Shown: positions 1 to 11,800 of the stretch, in pieces
Layout of the letters: each line of letters starts with the position of its first letter
Numbering within the stretch: the first letter of the stretch is position 1
Origin: Zygaena filipendulae
Lineage: Eukaryota; Arthropoda; Insecta; Lepidoptera; Zygaenidae
Reading direction: 5' to 3'
DNA: 64,000 nt
Assembly (NCBI GenBank): GCA_907165275.2
Contig: OU015665.1
Location: 1,550,001-1,614,000 of the forward strand
Position numbers and translations under genes: made by a program
The notes under the pieces: model-generated
Databases searched by the model: none
What the model saw: only the letters and a program-made list of their open reading frames with translations
What the model was told of the DNA's origin: nothing

Positions 1-535
1 TTAAAAATAACCCGGTAAATACTGAAATAATAAACTTTGTGGACACAGGACTTTTATCTTAATCTCCTATTTCTCTTAGAAAAACATAGGTACTCCAAAC
101 TGTCTTTGGACTTAAAAGAAATATAGTCACATGATTGTTGGTATATTATTTTTGGAAGTGTCTACAAATTAACATTTTTACTTAAATTAACTTCCATACA
201 AAAAACACAATAACTTCCTTACTTACAGTACTTAATTGTGGTTTTCTCTTTAAATGTTGGTGTTATTTAAAATTACTGGAGTGAATTGAATTCCTTAGTC
301 TAGTTCAGAGTTAAAAAGCCTTTTTGCAGAGTTTTTTATATTATATAGTTGATGTTTTTCTTGCTTTCTATTGATACATATTTTTGAAATATGGATACAT
401 TATAATGGCATTGGTAAAATGAGGCAATATACATCTTTATCAGGTTGTCTAACTAGTTTGTCTAGTTCTGGCGACAAGTATAATTGTTGTGATATGTTTT
501 CCAGCAAATGTCAATAAATAAATTAATTGTTACAG

Positions 536-620
536 TATAATTGAAAATGGCGAAGAGAACTGTGGTCCGTTGATTGAAGAGCACAAGGCTTGCATGAGGC
601 GAATGGGATTCAACATTTAA
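536..620 (+). CDS. COX17: COX17, last coding exon (partial gene)
   Basis: This is the final coding exon of the copper chaperone that hands Cu(I) to SCO1/COX11 for cytochrome c oxidase assembly in the mitochondrial intermembrane space. A TTACAG acceptor ends at 535. Its first base completes a codon, and 27 more codons then run to TAA at 618-620. The visible peptide has the cysteine pair [11 protein letters not shown], which is the second CX9C motif of the twin CX9C fold, preceded by IIENGEEN and ended by MRRMGFNI, matching the COX17 C-terminus as I know it. The earlier exons, with the first CX9C and the CC copper-binding pair, lie left of the window. The gene runs in the same direction as SLC38A9, with about 2.2 kb between the two coding regions. 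Confidence 0.9.
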
Positions 621-2757
621 GGCTACAAAATGATGCAGTAAAAGATTATGTTTTTGCCATTGTAGGATGTAGTCTTTGGTTACTACCTAGATGTCTAGTC
701 AAGCATCTTCACTTTTAATACACACTCAACTACAGACTCCAGTATTATTTGACCAGCAGAAAATAGTCTGAAACTTTGACATGTGTGAATTCTCAAGGAG
801 CTCTGTCTAGACATTTAAATAACCAAAAAATATATTTAATAGTTTTATAATTTGCTACTAGACTTCATCTAGAAATACTAAAATAATCATTTATAAGTTG
901 GTAAAATTCTCCCAAATTGTTAAATAGCATAAATTGTAAGAATTATTTGATATAAGGATTATTTGTTAAAATTGGCATACTTATTGTACAAGTTTAGATA
1001 AGATCTGATAAAAAACAACTTTATTTTTTGTGTCTAAAGTGATTATTGCTAATTTATTCTATGTAATAGTTATTACTAAATATGAGTTTAGTAATTAATA
1101 AAAGGCACAGATGTGAAATCAAATGTTAAATATTCAGTGTTAGTTGCTGTTTATGTAATTGAAAATAATGCAAGAGGGTATATTTTCAATAAAATTATAC
1201 CTCTAGTTCCCTGGCAAATTAATCAGCACTATATTATTTAAATAATCTAATAAACTACCAGCTTGTCAAATTAGTGTCAAACTTTTGGCTTTTTTTGTTT
1301 ACAGTTAAATTTATTGAAATTTTCCCTGGGCTAAATACATTGACTAAATAAATTTTGGTATGTTAATAAAATTCCCAAAGATTTGGTCTTTCTGAATAAT
1401 TTTTTAAGATTGGTTTTAGTCTTAGAAATCATTTATTTAAATAGTGTGATGTATAATAATTTAGTGTTTTTAATGTAAATAAAGATTTGTTTGTTAAATT
1501 TTATTATTTAAATATACCGTATAATGGCCGCCTGTACATATAACCAAGAATAAACATGATAACTTTAGTGTTTAATGTAAGTTTAACAAGCATTTCTAGC
1601 CATGCGCTTGACACCCACTCCCTCAATTTTTCCTGCCTATGTTTGGGTTTGATTTTTGACACCAAAACCAAAGCTGTGTCGAAATATCAACTTGTTGCAC
1701 CTGTGTAAGGTGTCCCAGAGGATTTTTTTATGACGAAAATAAATATAAAGATTGAAAGTTCAAATATTAACCTAACCTACCATATTACAGCGCAGATATG
1801 CAAGTATGGGCACTAGCCCTCCTTAATACTAAAACGCGCGAAAAACTTTAAATGTATATAAATATACGGTAATCAAATAAATACATTTTATAAATTATTA
1901 ATGAATTTTTTGTATATTTTCCACCATTGCAATATTTTAATTTATAATTTTTACTGAACAGAAATATGTCAAAATGAACATTGTAATTACAATAATTGTA
2001 AATTGTAACTTTATTACATGATACCTGTCTGTAGAGTGTAGAGCACAGAAATGGAATAACTTTTTACGATATGTGGGATTTTAATCGATACTTGTGAATT
2101 TTTGGTGTGGACTCTCATCGCTGCGATTAAGATTCATTTACGAGGAAGTAGGTTTTATAAATTGCGCTACGCCTTGCAATTACGGGCTCGCTAGTCGCTA
2201 CACGTTTCTGTAGCGACTAATCGTAGCGAGTCGTAGACCGTAGTATCGAAGTATCACTTCAGTAAAATTTCGCATGAGTTATAAAAGTACCTAGTCATAA
2301 AATACAAATTCATTGCATAAGGCAAACAATTATAACTATAAGCACTTAGGTAACTGCATAGAGAAAAATCGCTTCTTATCCAGAAAAACAAGGTTTTGAT
2401 GTATTTACCCAAAAAAAGTTAACTTGGCGCCTAAGCTGTTATCTCCATTGTTTTTCTTGACCCCGTGTAATTTTGATACAACAATTACTGTTATCTTTTT
2501 TATATAATAATATGTACCCACAAGTATTTACCTAGTTTTCACGACGCCGACGCTCACAAAGAGACGCGCGTCTCATGGAAGAGCAAGTAGGTACCTAGTA
2601 TGTACCTATACGTTTAATTAGTGGAAACAAAAAAACCTAGTGTTACGTATACACATAAAATTACTGATTACCTACAACATACAATTTGTATATAAGTTAT
2701 CTTAGACGTAATTAGTAAGTAGGTATGTGACGCCGAAATAAAAACTGACAGATTCGG
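621..2757 (+). other. COX17 3' UTR and spacer to SLC38A9
   Basis: AT-rich sequence without a convincing reading frame. The left part is likely COX17 3' UTR; AATAAA-type poly(A) signals occur near 1189 and 1479, and I cannot tell which is used. At 2185-2230 there is a small inverted repeat around CTCGCTAGTCGCTACA. The right end, which becomes less AT-rich from about 2750, should hold the SLC38A9 promoter. No TATA box stands out. Confidence 0.5.
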
Positions 2758-2762
2758 TCAGT
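2758..2762 (+). promoter_or_regulatory. Possible initiator (TCAGT) of SLC38A9
   Basis: TCAGT is the arthropod initiator consensus. Here it lies about 70 bases upstream of the inferred SLC38A9 start codon and would give a short 5' UTR. No TATA box or clear downstream promoter element accompanies it. Such a short motif also occurs by chance, so the call is weak. Confidence 0.3.
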
Positions 2763-2830
2763 GTACGACGGTAATCGGGACAGTTCGATTGCTTTTTTTC
2801 TCTTCAAATAAGCGAGGTGTTAAAGTGATA

Positions 2831-5800
2831 ATGCGATACGTAAAAACATCGCGCAAGTCCGATGATGACACGTCGGCGCCGAGTTCGGTGCAATCCTTCG
2901 GTAGCTACGAGTGAGTATTACAATTCATTTTTATTTATAATCTTTCCTAATCCTTAAATCGAATCGGATGAGATTCGAAGGAGCCTGAAGGAGGACCAAA
3001 GTAATAGAGCAAAGCAAGGGCGGATTTAGGGGGGGGCACGGGGGCACGTGCCCCCCCCAGATGGTATTTTTGTTTACTATGGAGATCCCATCACAGTACA
3101 TACTTAGAAGCAAATCAAATTATCAAACTTGTTAAAATATATGAATAATATAACAGTCTTTCTGTTTCTGTCACATGAGTGAAACTGAGCGATTGAATGG
3201 ATTGGCTTTAATGCATATCCATCAAGACGTTGCGGCAAAAATGGGCGCTAATGAAGTGCTGGACATATTTAGCAGGAAACATAAAAGAAAACTTTCTTTA
3301 ACAAACTTTTAACAATAATTAAAAATAAAAAACAATTATTTTTTCTATTTGATACTCTCATAAATCTTTCTATAGACATACTTGAACTTGTAGAAATAAA
3401 CTATAAATATAAAAAATAAAGGTTATTTCTAACAGTTATTGTTAATTTTTTTGCCCGTCCGCCCCTTGTGCCCCTCCCAGAAAAATATCCTGTATCCGCC
3501 CTTGGTGCTCTATAGCAGCAGAGGGCGCAATATATTGTTCACTAGGGTGTCCGCAATATCACGCGCGTGAGTTTCGTGATTGCGTTCGCAGCATTCGCAG
3601 TTTCGGCGATTAACGTGTACAGATAGACAAAAACTTGTAGAAAGTTTTTTTGTGTTTTATTTCTCTGCGTCTACTGGACCGTCGATTTGGTTGGCCATTA
3701 AAGTGTTAATTAGGAGGTATTTAAATTTTTGACTGTTTACTTTCTTCCTTCACGAGATCCTGTTTAGCTGCCATTTAAAATTACATACCTAATATTATCT
3801 ATGTCATAAAGTGTTACGACACTTGGGACGGAACCGCCCATTCTCCTTTCAGAAAAGATGATTTTGTACCTTTTAGTCTTTACCTTATATTTTTGATTCT
3901 TCAAAAGTCGTATCGCTAGGAACGAATATTAAGGTGAATGAAGCACGTCGAAATGTATGAAAGTGAAATAACGTGAAAGAAAAATATTTTTTTCGTACCT
4001 ACCTATGTAAGGAATTGGCCATAATCCTTTTTACTACGTATAATAATTTACTGTTTTCGGTATTAGGCTGGCCTTATACATCCGGAATGGCTCTCTGAAT
4101 CCAAATCTGAATTGATATTATTAATTCAGAAAGTCCGGAATACCATACATTATCAGCATACTCCACACATTCTGATTTTTTCAGATTATGAATTTCTCAG
4201 ATCGATCTGTAAGAATGAGATTATGAATTCATAACGCACGTATTCCCATATATTTTAACTAGTTGTGCCCCGCGGTTTCACCCGCGTTAATTTCAGAGTT
4301 CCCGCAGGAATTCCGGGATAAGAAGTATGTGTTAATCTGATGTATAAGCTATATTATTGTAAAGTTTCATTTAAATCCATCCAGTAGTTTTTACGTGAAA
4401 GAGTAACAAACATCCATCCATCCATCCATCCATTATTAGTATTAGTATACAACATGTTAATAAATTAACTGAAAACCTGATACACCCCATTTTAAAGTAA
4501 ACAACAATATGATTAAAATTTATTTTTTGTCGAAATAAATAATACTTAGGTATAAAGTTATTCAACGTTAGTTTGGAGGTGACCTATCTACGAAATTCCA
4601 AGCGCTACGCCCGCACCTAACGATTCGATTTTTTTTTGCTGCGGGCGGCGTACCTACGCGCCAAATATTGTATTATAAAGAATTTAGACATGGCATTGGT
4701 CCATGGACATGGGCTAATAAAGTGAAAAAATTTAACCTATATTAAAACATAGTACCTACGATCGATTCGCTAGTTGATTCTGAGCAAACTACTTTCTAGT
4801 TTTTAGGTACCTAATTCATTAACACGATGTATATTTTAATAGAGCGGCACCCACATACTGAAATCAGATTATAAATTAAAAGCCAAAAGCAATGCGATTA
4901 ATATTAGTTCTTCCATAATAGACGGAATCACGAGACTACTGATCAATCTGAATTTTTAAGATATGTGTAAGGCAATGTGCCGGAATTTGAATTATGAATT
5001 TAACCGCCGCACTCAGAGTCGACTTTAATGATTACTTAGTTAAGTATACATTTTTAAAACCAAACTGCCGCAATCAGACAAGTTTAATAAATTTGTGTTA
5101 ATTGGCATTTAACTAATGAAGTTACATCTCATTAAAAGCCAATTAACATTAATTTACTGAACGTATCTGATTGCGGCAGTTCTGTTTTAAAAATCTATAC
5201 TTAAAGTCGACTCTGAGTGCGGCTGTAAGTTTATGAATCCGGAGGGCCATTCCGGATGTATGAGGCCAGCCTAAGGCCCAAATCGGATATTATCTAATAC
5301 CTTTCTTCAAATTTATATTTATGTACCTAGTAGAAGTAATTCTCATACCTAGTAGAAGAAAAGAATTCTCATTCCAATCTTAAAGTTTGAAAAAAATATG
5401 AAATTAAATTGTGACTGAATTTTATGTTTTGTGATAGGTAGGTAGGTAGGTAGATACCTGAATTGCTTGACCAATAATTTTTTTTAGGACATTTCAGATT
5501 AAGTACTTGGGTATTAATTAGGTATCTACCATTTTTCTCTTGTACACAAAGAACTGTCATTTACACCAAATAAGAATAAACCAGAAAGTAAGGACGTATT
5601 GGTATTTGATGCTTGTCGCCAATCTCCTACTATAATAAAATAGTAGAATCCATGTGTCTGTTCACGCTAATCACCGGAACTACTGAACGGATTATCACAT
5701 GCAGTTTTCCCACGCTTGGAGCAACATAATCTTTGTTTCATTTAAATCAGATATTGGGAAAAAAATAGTTGTATTATAAAAGCTTTTCACGCTGTTGAAA

Positions 5801-8800
5801 CTGCGGGGCACTGCTAGTATTTTAATAAATACGTAGCGTTAATTTTTGACGTTATCAATCTAGAAAAAAGGCAGAAATTGAAGCGCCCTGACCTTTTGAT
5901 AAATTTGTTTTAATCTAAGGCTCTGACGGATCACACTCTGATTCAACATTTCTTTCAAAAGGTCATTCACCTGCGTGCCCCATCCATTTCTTTTTTGTTA
6001 AGGTTATCTTTGTGATTTACCAGATTTTTTTAAATGTAGGCATGCGTTATCGAGAGCTTTATAAGTATGTCCCACGTTCAAAATTACACCCAGGGCCCAT
6101 ATTCACTATGGTCTATATGATCAGAGGCGTCTCTAGCCCATGTAGCGCCCGTGTGCAAACATTAGATACCCTAGCTAGCGCCCCCCAGTAAGTAAATATC
6201 AGAAGAGCTCCAGATGCTATACAAAATGTAGGTATACAAAGCGGAGCACTTTTTACGTTGATACGTACTTTTTACGTTGATAACATGGACCAATTAAACT
6301 TTAACTTAAACTTAAAAGTACCGCGGCCGACCAATACAACGCGTGCGTCGAGTGGGACTCCGTGCGAGCAGCGCTCGGCGCCCCTTAGGACCGCTGCCGC
6401 TGCGCCCGTGTGCAACGCACACCCTATGCACCATAGTTAACGACGCGACACCTCTGTGTTCTGTCTATGACCAACAACATTCCTTGCCCATAACGCGCTT
6501 CCCAAAAACGCAATCCCAAACTTTGGGTGCCCAAATATTAGAAATTATTATTATATGATCGATTTTGGTTTATATGCCATTAGAAACATCGCGTTGTAAA
6601 CGTGTTTTTAAGTGAAAATTCTTTGAGAACGAGTGAGAGAATTTTTGTGGCGCGTTATCATAACGCGCCGTGTTCTGAGGCCGTGTTATGGATATAGTGA
6701 ATAGGGGCCCTGTAAGTTGTAACATTATAGAAGGCGGAACATCTAGTCAATAGACAATAATAATATTATGTAGCTTAGTGTGAGATCTAGTAGATCTATG
6801 TGTTGTGAATTAATCATCATGCCGCCCTAGCTACGTCTTTGATAAGTATCTACTTAGGGCACCGATAAAATACCTACTTTGGGATTCCTAGTTATGATTG
6901 TGATCATTAGGTAGGCGTATTTTGCGAATGATGTAACACATATTATTATTTTCATCAGACGATAAACTTTGACTGAGAGTCAATCAATCAATAAGGGCTT
7001 ATATAAACATAATCGTTTTATTTAATTTATTACGAGTTGGAAGTAAACACAAACAAATGAGAGATGTAGGTAAACAAAAACTTTCTATGTAAGAATTCCG
7101 CTGTTTTAGGACCTACATATTTTTTTTTTGAGAGTGTGTTGAATTGAGCTAGCAAAATTAACATTTTATTGCGTTTTACAATACAAAATGTTAAATTTGA
7201 AAGAGGTTAGATTTTTTTTTACACTTAAAAAAAATTATGCATTAATTACAGGTATTATTAAGTAGAGGATACAATATAGAGATACGAGTAACTACTATTT
7301 TAACCAAGAGAAAAGTAATAATAATAAAATACAAATAAATAAATAAGTGAAATAAAACCCTAAAATAAAAATAAGTAGAATAAACAGTAAATAGATAGAT
7401 AGACCAGCATAGTAATTACATTATCTACGCACGAGCTATATATTTTTTTGCATTATCTTTCCTCGTACTAAAAGGTCACGAAAAATTATTTCGTTTACAT
7501 TTTTTGTTATCTACTCTTATTTCATCATTTTTAAATTACGTTGTTTTCTTGATAATGCGAGCTAATTATGATATTTATAGGTAATCATATCAACTATTAT
7601 TATCATTAGTTTTTAATCATTCCGAAATAATAGTTACTGAGGCGTAACTATGACTAGGTACCTATATTTAAAACAATTACCTACTTTAAATTGCCATGTT
7701 CATACTGACATTGTTGAAAGTAACTATGTATACGTCACGCCTAACTAAGTATATCATGATTTTTTTCATACACGTTGTCAGGGGTACAGAAAAGGAAATA
7801 GGATAAGTACTTTTGTCTCAAAATTCCCGCAGGAACTCCGAAATTAATGCAGGTGAAAGCGCGAGGAACATCTTGTTGATCGAAGCAAAGTTAAAATTTT
7901 AACTAAGTTCTGCTCCTACCTAAGCTCATGGCGTCGCGCGTCGTCCTGTGGAGCTAGGATGCGCAACATGATAAAATTTTATCGAGCCATTTTATCGATT
8001 CTCGTCGACATAACATAACGTTTTGTCTTACCAGTGGTAAAAAAATGTTTAACCGAATCTAGTCTTAACTCAATACCCCACTACTGCACTTTTTTGCTTG
8101 GACGCCAACAAATATTTGTCGTGTCGACAATTTTATCTTTCGTTCGATAAACATATCATGTTGCGCATCCTAGCTCCGTTGATCCTGAAAAACTATAACG
8201 ACGTTTCTAAGTCAATAATAGTTTGTGATAGATACTGTCGTGAAAAATGAAGGAAAGTCTAGGTACCTAGCATTTGGAAATCATAAATAATATCATTACC
8301 TACTCTTACCTACATTTGTTTCGTAATACGTGGTAGACAAACTTACTGAAACGGTTTATGAGTTTCATGCTTAGTGGAGTGTGTAATCTTTACATTATGA
8401 GATGTTACTATTAGATACAACGTGTTGATGAGTCAACTGAAAACCAGAAAGTAGTTTGCTCAGAATCGACTTACGAATCGATGGCACCATGTTGTAATAT
8501 AGGTTATATTTTTTCATTTTTGAGAGCCCATGTCTAAATTATTTATACTTAATACAATATTTGGCGCGTATGTCGCACGCCGCCCGCGCCCGTAGCAAAA
8601 GAATCAAATCGGTTAATTGACGCGTGGGTGCGGGCGTAGCGCTTGAAACTTAGTAGATCGATCGGTCACCTCTAAACGGTTGAATAACTTTTTAACCGAC
8701 TTCCAAAAAGGAGGAGGTTCTATGTTCGATTGTATGTATGTTTTTTTTATGTATGTTCACCGATTACTCGAACACGGTTGGACCGATTTGAAAAATTCTT

Positions 8801-11800
8801 TTTTTGTTTGAAAGGGTATACTCCCAATTAGGTCCCATTTCCACTGAGTCCAGATCTGATGATGGGATCTTGGAGAAATCGAGGGAACTCTTCAAAAATT
8901 ATAGGCACACCTATAGCGATTTGGGTATTTTTTATAGTAAATTTTAACAAAAAAATTAATAAGCTATTATTTTTTCGACATAAATTTTACTTAAATCGTA
9001 ATATTGTTTTTATTTTCTTAAATGGGGTGTATCAGGTTTTTGGTTAATTCATTAACACGTTGTATATTACACACTATTAATTATTATTATTATGTAGGTA
9101 CCTACTCTATTTTCGTGCGTAGCGTAGGGTGACTCCTCAGCGCGGTCAGGACAAACGCTGAGGGTTACTAGGTCGGTAGATTAAGAAACCGCCGCATATT
9201 AAACTGTAATGAAATATTGTACTTTGATTTTTTTGTTGATAAAATATTTAATTAGATCTTTGGTACATAGAGCAGTGACGGTTCATTGCGCATCGTAGAG
9301 GTTAAGTTATTATTATCTATGTGCCATCAAGGACGGCGCGGCGGCGTCATCGGGCGGGATCCACGCGACCCGAGACAAGCAAGGATAGTCGCCTTGATCT
9401 CAATGCCTGTCGATAAAATACGCATTTTACTAACAATAAATGTAAAATCCGTATTATTATAGTATATACACGCCCGTACAATGTTACCGCTTTAGTTCTC
9501 GTGTAATTAATTATTCGGAATAAAACATCACATATATATTAGACTTCAGTGATATTACATTTCCCCGCGGTTTCACCCGCGGCAAATTCAAAGTTCCCTC
9601 GAGAATCCCGGGACAAAAAGTACCCTAGGTCCTTTTCTGTACCCCTGACAACGTGCATGCAAAATTTCATGACGATCGGTTGAGCCGTTAAGGCGTGACA
9701 CCGTAACAATTAACAAACACTCACTTTCAGATCACTACATAGTATAAAAATAAAACAAAGTCGCTTTCTCTGTCCCTATATCCCTATGTATGCTTAAATC
9801 TTTAAAACTACGCAACGGATTTTGATGCGGTTTTCACCAAGAGATAGAGTGATTCATGAGGAAGGTTTATATCTATATTTTCTCCTGGAATTCCCGCGGG
9901 AACTCCGAAATTACCGCGGGTGAAACCGCGCGGGTCAGCTAGTCCTACTAATATAATTAACGCGAAAGTTTGTAAGTATGTATGGACGGATGGATGGATG
10001 TTTGTTACTCTTTCACGCAAAAACTACTGAATGGATTTAAATGAAACTTTACAATAATAAAGCTTATTGGCGCAGAGGTTACCATGCCTACCCGCTAATC
10101 AAGGGCTTCCGAGTTCGATTCCCGGTGGGGGTGGACTTTGTGTGATGAACACAGGGTTCCATTTTCCAGTCTGGGTGTGTTTAAATATCTATAGTATAAT
10201 ATATAAGTAATTCTATGTAGTATATATACCACGTTTGCTTGGTTTCCACGACACAAGCTAATAATAGCTTACTGTGGGAACAAGTAGATCTGTGTGTTGT
10301 GAAGTGGATTATTATTATTATTATACATCAGATTAACACATAGGGTGCTTTTTATCCCGGAATTCCCGCGGGTGAAACTGCGGGGCACAGCTAGTTTATA
10401 AGGATTTACCAGTTTTATACACTTCCGGTAAGTTTGTCTTGAAAAAAGGTCGCCTTTTGCTTTTTTGTCTTTTTTTGTCTAATGTTAGTGTGTTTCTTTT
10501 GGGGCAATAAAGTATAGAATTTGTAATTTTCGGATTAATTAAAATCAGGTACTATATCTACTACATACTACATAGTATGATATTATCGTACTCAGGAGTC
10601 ATAATATTGTCATAAATCGTTTTATATGTGCATAATATTTTGTATTATGTACTTGCTAGCGGTTCTCCGCGGTTTCACCCGTGTTAATTTCGGAATTCCG
10701 TTATAAAAAGTACCTTGTATCCTTTTTTGTACCCCTGACGACAACGTGTACGGAAAAATTTCAAGATGATCGCTTGAGTAGTTCAGCTAAGTAGTTAAGG
10801 CGAAGAGGCGTTACAAACAAACACATTCACAGCAAGGATTGTTAGCTATAAAATATAATTGTAGCTTATAAGTATTCTGCGTCATGATTGTATTACGCTG
10901 GCGTCAGCTGATGTTGGCCTAACTCCGCGCATCAAAGTTATCACTACATTTGTAAACACAAGACTCGACTGGAGCACACAACGCGCGGTTGGTTTATAAA
11001 TAATTATATAGTATAAGTAATTATTTAATTTGTAGAATTTTTGGCAGCGCCGGCTCCGAGTCATCCGACTGTGAATTGTGCGATGGGAACAAGCGGCGTC
11101 TGAACAATACAAAGTGAGTTCACTGTTCATAATATTATATTGATATCCAAGAGCTTTCGTATAATTTTATATTATATCTACTAGCTCGCGAGTTTCAAAC
11201 TAACGTGTGAGTTTCGGAATTCCCGGAGGAACTCCAAATTAGCCTAATTTACTCCTTAAAACATAAGCTAATTAACAGCGAAAGTCCCGTCAAAATCGGT
11301 CCAACCATTTCGGAGATTCACCCGAGTGAGTTTCGGAAATCCCGCAGTAACTCCATCTTATTTTATTCTTCTCCTTACAATGACAAGCACAACAAAAAAA
11401 AGAATTCGCGAAATTGGTCCAGCCGTTCACGCGTGATGTAGTAGCTAGGTATCTAATTAGTATGGATGTCGAAGCAACTGTTAAATTAATTTAAGAAAAT
11501 ATCCCCGAGGAAAATGTAATGTAAATAAAATAAGGTAGGTAAGTAATGCGTAAATTGTAATTATTTTGAACAGTAACAGCAGCTTCTATTCAGTGCCTAG
11601 CAGCACTGTGACCAGTTACCGGAGCACAATGGATCGAATACAGGCTTCGCCCCTGCTCGGAGGCGCATTGCCACCGCCCTACTATAACGCTATTTTAGCA
11701 GCGCCTGATTCTATTGTAAGTCCTAAACACTTAAGTATATCTAATTTATACATAATATATTACTAGTCGAGTTTTCAGTAGCTCGCGTTAATTTCAGAAT

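Larger units (their letters stand above)
4066..5271. mobile_element. 1.2 kb TIR element with nested insertions
   Basis: The left end GGCTGGCCTTATACATCCGG and the right end match as inverted repeats of about 28 bp with one or two mismatches. It is flanked by TTA on the left and TAA on the right. The interior holds a minus-strand Helitron (about 4264-4440), a CCATC microsatellite (4412-4434), a block related to 8430-8690 (4560-4810) and a complete smaller MITE (5005-5224). No transposase remains. The superfamily is undetermined; the TA-rich flank would suit PIF/Harbinger or Tc1-like elements. Confidence 0.6.

Noticed and set aside
10066..10140. tRNA gene
   Set aside because: Box A and box B are present but no cloverleaf can be formed, and the sequence continues into a SINE body shared with 19119-19388.
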